DNA of 64,000 nucleotides from positions 1-64,000 of the forward strand of contig JAKOPZ010000296.1 in NCBI GenBank assembly GCA_029778615.1. Direction: 5' to 3'. A program made the translations under genes and the position numbers. Under the pieces are notes generated by a model that saw nothing but the letters and a program-made list of their open reading frames with translations, had not been told where the DNA came from and did no database searches. The DNA comes from Chloroflexota bacterium (GTDB lineage Bacteria > Chloroflexota > Anaerolineae > UBA4142 > SHND01). Positions within the stretch are counted from its first letter, which is position 1, and every line of letters begins with the position of its first letter. Of this stretch, positions 23,443-30,632 are shown one piece after another.

Positions 23443-23845
23443 GGGACAATTGAAAAAACAGCGTGGCATCGGGCGTGGCTGTTTCGTCGGCGATGGGCGT
23501 CACCGTAATCGGAGTTCCGTTCGGGTCCAAAATAAAGGCGGGGGTTTCCGTTGGCGGCGCGCGCGTAGGAATTGGCGCTTGGGTGGGCGTTGCGGGCAGT
23601 GTGGCTCCCGGCAGCACAAACGTTGGCGGCGCTGTGGGTGCGGCAAAGGTAGGGCGCTGCACTGTGGGAATCACAATCACAATGGTTGCGGCAGGAGGTG
23701 TGGTCAACAGAGTCGGGCGCGCGAGATAGCTGGCAAGTCCCAAAAAATAGAGACAAGACATCACGATAGTAACAACACCAACGCACCCTGCTGCCCACTG
23801 TCCGCGCGGGGAACGCGTTTTAAACCAATTTGAAAAACGGGTCAT
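23426..23845 (-). CDS. Single-pass membrane protein with Pro/Thr-rich tail
   Basis: The 139-residue protein has a short cytoplasmic N-terminus, one membrane helix (about 17-40, QWAAGCVGVVTIVMSCLYFL) and an extracytoplasmic tail rich in Pro, Thr and Ala (VLPGATLPATPTQAPIPTRAPP). Such low-complexity tails are common in Chloroflexota exported proteins and act as spacers or glycosylation sites. No enzymatic domain is seen. ATG 23845 fits the strong promoter 15 nt upstream; the frame extends further but crosses that promoter. Confidence 0.65.
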   Translation of the reverse strand: MTRFSNWFKTRSPRGQWAAGCVGVVTIVMSCLYFLGLASYLARPTLLTTPPAATIVIVIPTVQRPTFAAPTAPPTFVLPGATLPATPTQAPIPTRAPPTETPAFILDPNGTPITVTPIADETATPDATLFFQLSQTRQP

Positions 23846-23860
23846 TCCGAATCGCGCGCG

Positions 23861-23889
23861 ATTATAGAGGCGATAAATGAAAACGCCAA
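23861..23889 (-). promoter_or_regulatory. Near-consensus sigma-70 promoter
   Basis: On the minus strand TTGGCG (23889-23884) and TATAAT (23866-23861) are separated by exactly 17 bp. The predicted start lies a few bases before the ATG at 23845. Confidence 0.7.
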
Positions 23890-23955
23890 GAGAACGCCCG
23901 CAGCAAATCTTGGGCGCGACGCATTTTTGTGGCATCCGTTTGCCGCAACTCGGTG

Positions 23956-23961
23956 TATAAT
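23956..23961 (+). promoter_or_regulatory. -10 box for the cNMP/HD-GYP gene
   Basis: TATAAT stands 45 nt before the ATG at 24007. The upstream -35 region is weak. Together with the minus-strand promoter at 23861-23889 it forms a divergent promoter region. Confidence 0.45.
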
Positions 23962-24006
23962 TTTCAAATCCAAGCACTGTCTTGTGGCGTTGCCACTAAC
24001 CAACGT

Positions 24007-25104
24007 ATGTCTATCCTCCGCCGCGCCGTTGCGCTCCAAGATGCCGAAACACTGGCATATTTGCGGTCCGTTCCTTTTCTGGCAAAATTATCGGATGCAA
24101 CCCTGACGCGTCTCGTTAGACGCTGTCCCCTCCAGCACATTCCCGCCCATCACGATTTATTTTTGCAAGGCGAGACGGGCGATGCGCTGTACGTCATCCT
24201 TGCGGGACAGGTGGAAATCATTCAAACCCTCGACGGCGCGCCGGTGCGTCTTGCCACGTTTCACGCGGGCGAATACTTTGGCGAAATGGCTTTGTTGGAT
24301 GATGAACCGCGCAGCGCCAGCGCGCGCACGCTTCAAGATTCCGTACTCTTGCAAGTTCGCAAACAAGATTTACTCGAACTCGTGCGCGAGCATCCTTCGC
24401 TCTTTACGGATGCCGCGCGCGTCTTGAGTGCGCGTTTGCGCGAGATGAATTCCCGGCGCCTCGCCGACTTGACGCGCGAAAAGCAAGAGCTCGAATCCTC
24501 TAACGCGCGGCTGCTTGCGAACTATCAAGCAACGCTCGAAGCGTTGACCGCCGCGCTCGATTTACGCGACCAGGCAACGTTCGGACATTCGCAACGGGTG
24601 ACGGCATACACATTACTGATTGCCCAGGCGCTTCCGTTTCCGCCAATCGAGCGTGAAGCATTGCGTCACGGCGCGCTGCTGCACGACATTGGCAAAATTG
24701 GCGTGTCGGATTCGATTCTCCGCAAGACTACTACGCTGACGCCGAGCGAATGGGCAGAGATGCGCAAACATCCCGAATGGGGCGCGGCGATTGTGGAGCG
24801 CATCGAGTTTTTGCAGGACGCCCGCGAAATTGTTTTGGCGCATCATGAAAAATTTGACGGCACGGGTTACCCGCGCGGCTTGCGCGGCGAAAGCATTCCC
24901 CTCGGCGCGCGCATTTTCGCCATTGCCGATGTATTTGATGCGGTGACGACTTTTCGTCCGTATCGTATGCCCATGTCCGCGCAAGACGCCCGCGCGCTGA
25001 TTCGTCGCGAAGCGGGCAGGCATTTCGACCCCCGGATAATTGACGCGTTTGAAATCGCGCTGCCCGAAATGGTGCAGGTAATGCGCGCCTCGTTTGAGGA
25101 ATAA
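24007..25104 (+). CDS. Cyclic-nucleotide-binding domain fused to HD-GYP phosphodiesterase
   Basis: The 365-residue cytoplasmic protein has a cNMP-binding domain (about 18-135; LFLQGETGDALYVILAGQVEI and EYFGEMALLDDEPRSASA). A coiled linker (about 140-180) leads to an HD-GYP domain (about 182-350) with HSQRV, LLHDIGKIG, HHEKFDGTGYPRGL and DVFDAVT. All HD-GYP signature residues are present, so it should hydrolyse c-di-GMP (or a related dinucleotide) under control of a bound nucleotide or of a degenerate cNMP module. It may link cyclic-nucleotide status to surface-glycan output, a common theme for such enzymes. ATG 24007 is chosen to start just before the cNMP domain. Confidence 0.9.
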   Translation: MSILRRAVALQDAETLAYLRSVPFLAKLSDATLTRLVRRCPLQHIPAHHDLFLQGETGDALYVILAGQVEIIQTLDGAPVRLATFHAGEYFGEMALLDDEPRSASARTLQDSVLLQVRKQDLLELVREHPSLFTDAARVLSARLREMNSRRLADLTREKQELESSNARLLANYQATLEALTAALDLRDQATFGHSQRVTAYTLLIAQALPFPPIEREALRHGALLHDIGKIGVSDSILRKTTTLTPSEWAEMRKHPEWGAAIVERIEFLQDAREIVLAHHEKFDGTGYPRGLRGESIPLGARIFAIADVFDAVTTFRPYRMPMSAQDARALIRREAGRHFDPRIIDAFEIALPEMVQVMRASFEE

Positions 25105-25110
25105 TAAAGA

Positions 25111-25148
25111 AACCGTCACTCTCCGAAAAGAGAAGGACGGTTTTTTTT
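25111..25148 (+). terminator. Rho-independent terminator
   Basis: AACCGTC (25111-25117) pairs with GACGGTT (25136-25142), extended by an inner CTCT/AGAG pairing, and is followed by eight T. It ends the cNMP/HD-GYP transcript. Confidence 0.85.
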
Positions 25149-25188
25149 GACCAAAATATCGGCGCGCAAAATGTTTCCGCGCCCGGCA

Positions 25189-26868
25189 TCAAGGCGGCGT
25201 CGGCGCGGGACGCGCTTGCGATTCGCTCAGGATGACGCGGCGGGTATTGATATACCATTGCGAAATGTTGCGAAAGCGGTCGCTCGGGTCGAGCAGTGGC
25301 GCGAGCTGCACACCGTGCAATCGTTCATCAATGCCGTACGTGTACACCGGATAGTACAAAATCGCCGCCGGAACATCCTCCATAAAAATCATTTGAAATT
25401 GGCGATACAGTTCCGCGCGCTGTGCCGAGTCAGTGGTACGCCGCGCTTGCTGAAGCAAATCGTCGGCTTCGGAATTTTCCCAGCCGCTGTAATTTTGTCC
25501 CGCGTCCGATTTGTCAGGCGTTTGCGTACTGTGCCACAACGCGTACGGGTCGGGGTCGGCGGGCAAATCTGCCACGCCAAACAACACTGCGTCGAACTTG
25601 CGCGGACGCAGTGCATCCTGGACAAGCGCTGCGCGCGCGACGAGCTGGACTTGTACGTCTGCGCCAATTTTTTTCCAATCGTCGGCGAGCTGCTGTGCCA
25701 TCCGGGCGCGCGCAGGGTCGTCGGTGTTGGCAATCAGCGTGAATGACAACGTTTGGTCGCCTTTTTCGCGGACGCCGTCTTTATTTAAATCTTGCCAGCC
25801 CGCGTTGTCCAACAGCTGCGCGGCCATTTGCGGGTCGTACGGATATTTTTTCAACGCGTCATCATACGCCCACGAATTGGGCAGAATCGGACCCGCGCCG
25901 AGAATCGCTTGTCCTTGCAAAATTGTATCAATAATCTTTTGGCGGTCCATGCCAAAGACCAGCGCTTGCCGCACTTGTTTGTCTTGAAACAACGGATTGC
26001 TGTTGTTGAAAAAGACCAACGTCATGCCCGCGAGCTGCGCGCTCTGCAAATGCAAATTTTCCAAGCCGCGCGCGGCAGTCAACAGCTCCGGCGTAACTTG
26101 CGCGATGCCTTCCACTTCGCCGCGTTCATACGCCGCGAGCACGGATTCGTAATCGCGATAAAATTTGAATTGCAAGGTGCCGAGATAGGGACGCTGTCCG
26201 AAATAACGTGCGTTGGGCGAAAGCGTTGCGCCTTCGGTCGTCAATTCGTCCAACACAAATGGTCCCGTGCCAATCGGCTGACGCGAAAATTGCGCGGTGG
26301 GTAAATCGGCGGCGCTTACATCTTGCAAAAGGTGCGAAGGCAAAATCCCAATCGTGGTGTAATCGAGGAACGGCGCAAACGGCTGTGCCAATTGCATCCG
26401 CACGGTGAACGGATTGACCGCCGTGACCGCGACACTGCGCCACAATGCCGCAATATCGGTCAAGCCCGGATAATCGGACGATTGAATCGTTTCGATTGTA
26501 TAGACCACATCGGCAGAGCTAAAAGGCGCGCCGTCCGACCACGTAATGTCATTGCGAAGCGTAAAGGTGTACACCAAGCCGTCGGGCGAAATTTCCCAGC
26601 TGCGCGCGAGGTCGGGACGAATCACATCGCGTTCGTCCGCGCGCGTCAGTCCGTTGAAAATCAGCGCGGATAAATCGCGGTCAACCGGATTGAATTGATT
26701 AAAAAGGGGATTGACAATGTTCGGCGTGCCCGCGATGCCCTCAATGTACGTGCCGCCGTAATCGGCTTGGGCAACCGTAGAAAGACCGAATGCAAAATAG
26801 GCGAGGAGCGTGCCGAGAAAAATAATCCCGAGGACGGCGATTAACGCCTGCCAGCGGATGTGGACCAT
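25189..26868 (-). CDS. ABC-transporter substrate-binding protein, family 5
   Basis: The 559-residue protein has an N-terminal membrane helix (about 8-30) without a lipobox Cys, so it is probably membrane-anchored or signal-cleaved. The mature part has the SBP_bac_5 hallmarks: NPLFNQFNPVDRDLSALIFNGL, ARSWEISPDGLVYTFTLR, WSDGAPFSSADVVYTI, GTGPFVL and RQALVFGMDRQKII. Family 5 proteins deliver oligopeptides, nickel or opines. No permease or ATPase genes flank it, so it either works with a distant transporter or has another role. It is upstream of nothing on its strand and follows secG on the same strand. Confidence 0.85.
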   Translation of the reverse strand: MVHIRWQALIAVLGIIFLGTLLAYFAFGLSTVAQADYGGTYIEGIAGTPNIVNPLFNQFNPVDRDLSALIFNGLTRADERDVIRPDLARSWEISPDGLVYTFTLRNDITWSDGAPFSSADVVYTIETIQSSDYPGLTDIAALWRSVAVTAVNPFTVRMQLAQPFAPFLDYTTIGILPSHLLQDVSAADLPTAQFSRQPIGTGPFVLDELTTEGATLSPNARYFGQRPYLGTLQFKFYRDYESVLAAYERGEVEGIAQVTPELLTAARGLENLHLQSAQLAGMTLVFFNNSNPLFQDKQVRQALVFGMDRQKIIDTILQGQAILGAGPILPNSWAYDDALKKYPYDPQMAAQLLDNAGWQDLNKDGVREKGDQTLSFTLIANTDDPARARMAQQLADDWKKIGADVQVQLVARAALVQDALRPRKFDAVLFGVADLPADPDPYALWHSTQTPDKSDAGQNYSGWENSEADDLLQQARRTTDSAQRAELYRQFQMIFMEDVPAAILYYPVYTYGIDERLHGVQLAPLLDPSDRFRNISQWYINTRRVILSESQARPAPTPP

Positions 26869-26878
26869 GTGGACAGAC

Positions 26879-26943
26879 AGCAGATAACAGACAACAGACG
26901 ACAGACAAAGTTTCCGTCTGCTATCTGTATTCTGTTATCTGCT
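26879..26943. repeat. Inverted repeat between secG and the SBP gene
   Basis: AGCAGATAACAGA (26879-26891) pairs perfectly with TCTGTTATCTGCT (26931-26943). The space between is filled with CAGACAACAGACGACAGAC-type and CTGCTATCTG-type phrases that pair partly. The right arm reaches the secG stop codon. Confidence 0.8.
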
Positions 26944-27173
26944 TATTGAAACAAGCGCGGCGCAAGCGCGCTGAGAAGCGAGAGGACGAGAAAAACCACC
27001 ACCAGCGCCACCGTGATATTGTAAAGTGTGGCTTCCAGACCGCGCCGTTGGTGTGCGACCGGACTGTCACTGCCAAACGCGCCGGCGAGTCCTTCGCCTT
27101 TCATCTGCAAAAGCAAAATCGCAATGAGGGTGAGCGAGATAATGATTTGGACGATATTGATGACGGTAACCAT
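26943..27173 (-). CDS. secG: Preprotein translocase subunit SecG
   Basis: The 76-residue protein has two membrane helices with the conserved loop LLLQMKGEGLAGAFGSDSP between them. It matches SecG, the accessory subunit of the SecYEG channel in the cytoplasmic membrane, in both length and order. AAAGGA lies 7 nt before the ATG. A long leader of about 110 nt separates it from the -10 at 27286-27294. It is the clearest housekeeping gene of the window. Confidence 0.93.
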   Translation of the reverse strand: MVTVINIVQIIISLTLIAILLLQMKGEGLAGAFGSDSPVAHQRRGLEATLYNITVALVVVFLVLSLLSALAPRLFQ

Positions 27174-27285
27174 TTTCGATTCCTTTACAAAAACATCCCC
27201 TCCAAAAAAATGACGCGTCGTCGTTTACTGCTTGTCGAAAGATAACTTGTGACGCCGCGCCAGCGGAGGGGTTTCGCAAGGCGGG

Positions 27286-27294
27286 ATTATAACA
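27286..27294 (-). promoter_or_regulatory. Extended -10 promoter for secG
   Basis: The minus strand reads TGT-TATAAT. The predicted leader of about 105 nt has a short GACGCGTC stem followed by a T run and a GGAGGGG, but no known riboswitch fold was recognised. Confidence 0.5.
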
Positions 27295-27357
27295 TGCGCG
27301 CAGAGGCTTTCCAAATTATCCCGTCGCATTTTATTTCAGCTTTTCCGCGTTCTCCTC

Positions 27358-27363
27358 TATAAT
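27358..27363 (+). promoter_or_regulatory. -10 box implying a leaderless transcript
   Basis: TATAAT ends 9 nt before the ATG at 27373. Transcription would start at about 27370, leaving at most a few leader bases. The possible -35 TTCAGC (27335-27340) is weak with a 17-bp spacer. Confidence 0.55.
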
Positions 27364-27372
27364 GTCAACGTT

Positions 27373-28434
27373 ATGCCGCAAGAAACTGCGTTGGCAACGC
27401 AACGCCTTGAATCCTCCGCGCACAATCGCATAGAGTCCGCTGACCATCGGGGAGTCGCGTTGGTCACGGGCGCCGCCGGTTTTATCGGTTCACACCTTAC
27501 CGAACGCCTCTTGCAAGAAAATTATTTCGTCCTCGGTCTGGACGCTTTCACCGATTTTTACGCGCGTCCGCGCAAAGAAGCGAATCTGGACCGCGCGCGA
27601 CAACATCCCCATTTTGATTTCATGGAAGCGGATTTGCGCACGGCGGATTTGCCCGCCATTCTGACGCGTTATCACGTGCGGTACGTGTTTCACCAAGCGG
27701 GGCAAGCAGGCGTTCGGCCAAGTTGGGGCAAAGATTTTCTCCCCTATGTCGAACGCAATATTTTGGCAACGCAGGCGCTGCTGGAAGCGATGGTCAATTT
27801 GCCCGCGCCCGCACAAATTGAAAAATTCGTTTTCGCCTCGTCGTCTTCGGTGTACGGCGACGCGGAAAAATTGCCGACCAGCGAAGACGATTTGCCGCGC
27901 CCGATTTCGCCCTATGGCGTGACCAAACTGGCAGCAGAGCATTTGTGTTTTTTGTACGCCAAACAGTTTGGCGTGCCCGTCGTCGCGCTGCGTTACTTTA
28001 GCGTGTTTGGTCCGCGCCAGCGTCCCGATATGGGCATGCACATCTTTATTGATGCGCTGCTGCGCGACAAACCAATTCGCGTGTTTGGCGATGGCGAACA
28101 GACGCGCGAAATGACGTACGTGAGTGATATTGTCAACGCGAACATTTTGGCGCTGCGCGCACCAAACGGCGCGCCGCGTGTTTACAATATCGGCGGCGGC
28201 GCGCGTTCCACACTCAACGCGATTTTGGAAACGCTCGCGGAAATTGCCAACACCACGCCGCGTTTGGAATATGTGGCACGCGCGGCAGGCGACCATCGGC
28301 ACGGCGCGGCAGATATTACGCGCGCGCGGCATGATTTGGCATACGAACCGCAAGTGCATTTGGAAGAAGGATTGCGGCGGCAGTACGAGTGGCAGCGCGC
28401 GCAAGACGTGACAGGTTTCCAAAGAGATGTATAG
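27373..28434 (+). CDS. NDP-sugar 4-epimerase (SDR), UDP-glucuronate-epimerase-like
   Basis: The 353-residue extended SDR has a 27-residue leader, then the NAD motif [49 protein letters not shown] (YxxxK), LRYFSVFGPRQRPDM and FGDGEQTREMTYVSD follow. The order matches UDP-glucose/UDP-glucuronate 4-epimerases. It would provide an NDP-sugar for the glycan genes that follow. The last residues VTGFQRDV derive from TGACAGGTTTCCAAA, a 15-mer also found in frame at 39784. The leaderless -10 supports ATG 27373. Confidence 0.85.
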   Translation: MPQETALATQRLESSAHNRIESADHRGVALVTGAAGFIGSHLTERLLQENYFVLGLDAFTDFYARPRKEANLDRARQHPHFDFMEADLRTADLPAILTRYHVRYVFHQAGQAGVRPSWGKDFLPYVERNILATQALLEAMVNLPAPAQIEKFVFASSSSVYGDAEKLPTSEDDLPRPISPYGVTKLAAEHLCFLYAKQFGVPVVALRYFSVFGPRQRPDMGMHIFIDALLRDKPIRVFGDGEQTREMTYVSDIVNANILALRAPNGAPRVYNIGGGARSTLNAILETLAEIANTTPRLEYVARAAGDHRHGAADITRARHDLAYEPQVHLEEGLRRQYEWQRAQDVTGFQRDV

Positions 28435-28470
28435 GTAGAACATGCGCGGGAAAACAAAGCAGCTGTTCCA

Positions 28471-29337
28471 GTGAAACGCACGTCCGAAAACCTGTCCGGT
28501 CTGGAAATCCCGCGCGTTCTCCAACCGCCGACCGTTGAACATATACAACGCACGCGTGTATGGACGAGTCCACTGCGCGTGCTGCCCGATTTTTTGATTC
28601 TCGGTGCACAAAAAGCGGGGACGACTTCGCTGCACGGCTATTTGATAGAACATCCGCGCATCGCGCCCGCGCTGGCTAAAGAAATTCATTTCTTTGATTA
28701 CAACTATGCGCGGGGCGAAGCGTGGTATCGCGCGCATTTTCCCACGCAGTTTGAAAAATGGCGCGGCGCGTTTCAACTGACCGGCGAAGGTTCACCGTAC
28801 TATTTGTTTTATCCGCACGCGGCGTGGCGCGTCTCGCAATGTGTGCCGCACGCGAAATTGATTGTGTTACTGCGGAATCCGGTTGACCGCGCGTACTCGC
28901 ACTATCATCATCAAGTGCGTTTGGGTCTGGAAGAATTGACGTTTGAACAGGCGCTGGATTTGGAAGCCGAACGGCTCGTCGGCGAATTTGAAAAATTGAT
29001 TGCCGAGCCGGACGCGTACAGTTTCAATTATCAAAATTATTCGTACTGTGCGCGCGGCATGTACGCCGACCAATTGGAACGCTGGTTTCGCTATTTTCCG
29101 CGCGAGCAGTTTTTGATTGTAGCGAGTGAACAGTTTTATCGCGCCCCCGCGTCCAGCTTTGCGCGCGTGTTGGATTTTTTGGGCGCGCCGCGCTGGGAAC
29201 CGCCGGCGTATCGCGTGAGCAACGAAGGCGCGTACGAACCGATGAATCCGGAAACCCGCGCGCGGCTTGGCGAATTTTTTGCGCCGCACAACGCGCGCTT
29301 GTATGAATTGTTGAATGTTGATTTTGGTTGGGAATGA
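28471..29337 (+). CDS. PAPS-dependent sulfotransferase
   Basis: The 288-residue protein has the 5'-phosphosulfate loop PDFLILGAQKAGTTSLHGYL (about 40-59) and the 3'-phosphate motif KLIVLLRNPVDRAYSHYHHQ (about 129-148). These define PAPS-dependent carbohydrate sulfotransferases. It is predicted to be cytoplasmic with no signal peptide, so it would sulfate a lipid-linked or nucleotide-linked saccharide before export. It starts at GTG and ends 9 bp before the Wzt-like ATPase gene, so both are probably co-transcribed. A second sulfotransferase lies at 52810. Confidence 0.85.
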   Translation: MKRTSENLSGLEIPRVLQPPTVEHIQRTRVWTSPLRVLPDFLILGAQKAGTTSLHGYLIEHPRIAPALAKEIHFFDYNYARGEAWYRAHFPTQFEKWRGAFQLTGEGSPYYLFYPHAAWRVSQCVPHAKLIVLLRNPVDRAYSHYHHQVRLGLEELTFEQALDLEAERLVGEFEKLIAEPDAYSFNYQNYSYCARGMYADQLERWFRYFPREQFLIVASEQFYRAPASSFARVLDFLGAPRWEPPAYRVSNEGAYEPMNPETRARLGEFFAPHNARLYELLNVDFGWE

Positions 29338-29346
29338 CGGCGTATC

Positions 29347-30576
29347 ATGTCTGCCATCCGTTTCGAAAACGTCAGTAAACGCTACGTGCTGCATCACGAA
29401 CGCACCCGCTCGTTTCAAGATTTGTTTGTGCGTAAATTGTCGCGCAAAAAAGCGCCGTACGAAAAACCTGTCGGGATTGAAAAGGGACCCTTTGCTGCGA
29501 CAGAAGAGTTTTGGGCAATCCGCGACATGTCGTTCGAGGTGCCGCCCGGACAAATGGTCGGCTTGATTGGACCCAATGGCGCGGGCAAATCCACGCTGTT
29601 GAAATTGCTGGCGCGCGTGATTGAGCCGACGCGCGGCAAAGTGCATGTCAACGGACGTTTGAATGCGTTAATCGAATTGAGCGCGGGCTTTCACGAAGAA
29701 CTTTCGGGTCGCGAAAATATCTATTTGAATGCGGCGCTGCTCGGCTTGACGCGCAGCGAAATCAAAAAACATTTGGACGAAATTATCGCGTTCAGCGAAT
29801 TGGAAAAATTTATTGACACGCCCGTTAAACATTATTCGTCGGGCATGCACATGCGGCTCGGTTTTGCCATTGCGACGGTTATCGAGTCGGATATTCTTTT
29901 GGTGGACGAAGTGTTGGCTGTGGGCGACGCGAATTTCCAACGCAAATGTTTTGAGCGCATCGCGGAAATTCGTGAAAAGGGCACGACGATATTGTACGTT
30001 TCGCATCAAATGGCAGAGGTGGAGCGCCACTGCGACCGCGCGCTGTTGATTATGAACGGCAGCATCATTGCCGACGGCGCTCCCACCGAGACCGGGGTGC
30101 AGTACAGGGAATTGACCAAACGCCAACGCACTGACGTTGCCGATTTTTACAATGTCGAGTACGTGCGTTGGCAGGTGCCCGAAGAAATGCGCGTGGGCGA
30201 ACGCGCGCAATTCAGTGTCACGATTCAAAACAAATCGCATGAAGTATGGAACGGCGAACAAGGTTCGGGCACGCGCCTCGTTTCGGCGAGCTATCATTGG
30301 TTGGACCAGCACGGCAACATGCACCAATTCATGGGACCGCGTAAAATTTTGCCGCGCAATCTTGAACCGGGGCAGGACATTACGCTCACCAATCATATTT
30401 TACCGCCCGCCCTTCCCGGCACTTATTTATTGGAATTGGATGTCGCCGCCGAAGGTATGGGTTGGTTCGGCGCACACGGCAAACCGGGTCCGCAAATTTT
30501 GGTGCAGGTGCTGCCAGCCAAGACCGCGCGGACCAATGGCGATTATCAGGAAAAGAAAGTGGAGCTTGGAGATTAG
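29347..30576 (+). CDS. Wzt/TagH-like ABC transporter ATPase with extra C-terminal domain
   Basis: The 409-residue protein has Walker A GPNGAGKS (75-82), signature YSSGM (163-167), Walker B ILLVDEVLAVGD and the long 30-50 insert FVRKLSRKKAPYEKP typical of polysaccharide exporters (Wzt, TagH). Residues about 285-400 form a separate beta-rich domain (VGERAQFSVTIQNKSHEVW; LPGTYLLELDVAAEG) in place of the usual Wzt glycan-binding domain. It would power export of lipid-linked polysaccharide. No ABC-2 permease gene occurs in the window, so the partner must be elsewhere. The 3' end runs into an AGTCTCC-type inverted repeat. Confidence 0.85.
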   Translation: MSAIRFENVSKRYVLHHERTRSFQDLFVRKLSRKKAPYEKPVGIEKGPFAATEEFWAIRDMSFEVPPGQMVGLIGPNGAGKSTLLKLLARVIEPTRGKVHVNGRLNALIELSAGFHEELSGRENIYLNAALLGLTRSEIKKHLDEIIAFSELEKFIDTPVKHYSSGMHMRLGFAIATVIESDILLVDEVLAVGDANFQRKCFERIAEIREKGTTILYVSHQMAEVERHCDRALLIMNGSIIADGAPTETGVQYRELTKRQRTDVADFYNVEYVRWQVPEEMRVGERAQFSVTIQNKSHEVWNGEQGSGTRLVSASYHWLDQHGNMHQFMGPRKILPRNLEPGQDITLTNHILPPALPGTYLLELDVAAEGMGWFGAHGKPGPQILVQVLPAKTARTNGDYQEKKVELGD

Positions 30577-30625
30577 AGCTTGGAGACCAGAGCCAATCGT
30601 CTCCGGTCTCTAGTCTCCGGTCTCG
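30561..30625. repeat. Inverted repeat of the AGTCTCC family
   Basis: The left side (GGAGCTTGGAGATTAGAGC, TTGGAGACC) overlaps the last codons of the ATPase gene. The right side is CTCCGGTCTCTAGTCTCC plus GGTCTC. Pairing is imperfect, but both arms consist of the same seven-base phrases found at 5608-5663. Confidence 0.7.
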
Positions 30626-30632
30626 TTTTTAC

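Noticed and set aside
25189-26868. Complete peptide ABC transporter operon
   Set aside because: Only the binding protein is present; neighbours are secG and the HD-GYP gene, with no permease or ATPase.
27174-27285. tRNA or riboswitch in the secG leader
   Set aside because: No T-loop consensus, no CCA-type acceptor stem and no known riboswitch core could be traced; only a short stem and a T run are visible.
27490-28776. 428-residue frame on the minus strand over the epimerase and sulfotransferase genes
   Set aside because: It is antisense to two well-supported enzymes; the CGCG-rich codon usage keeps antisense frames open by chance, and its product is basic and featureless.
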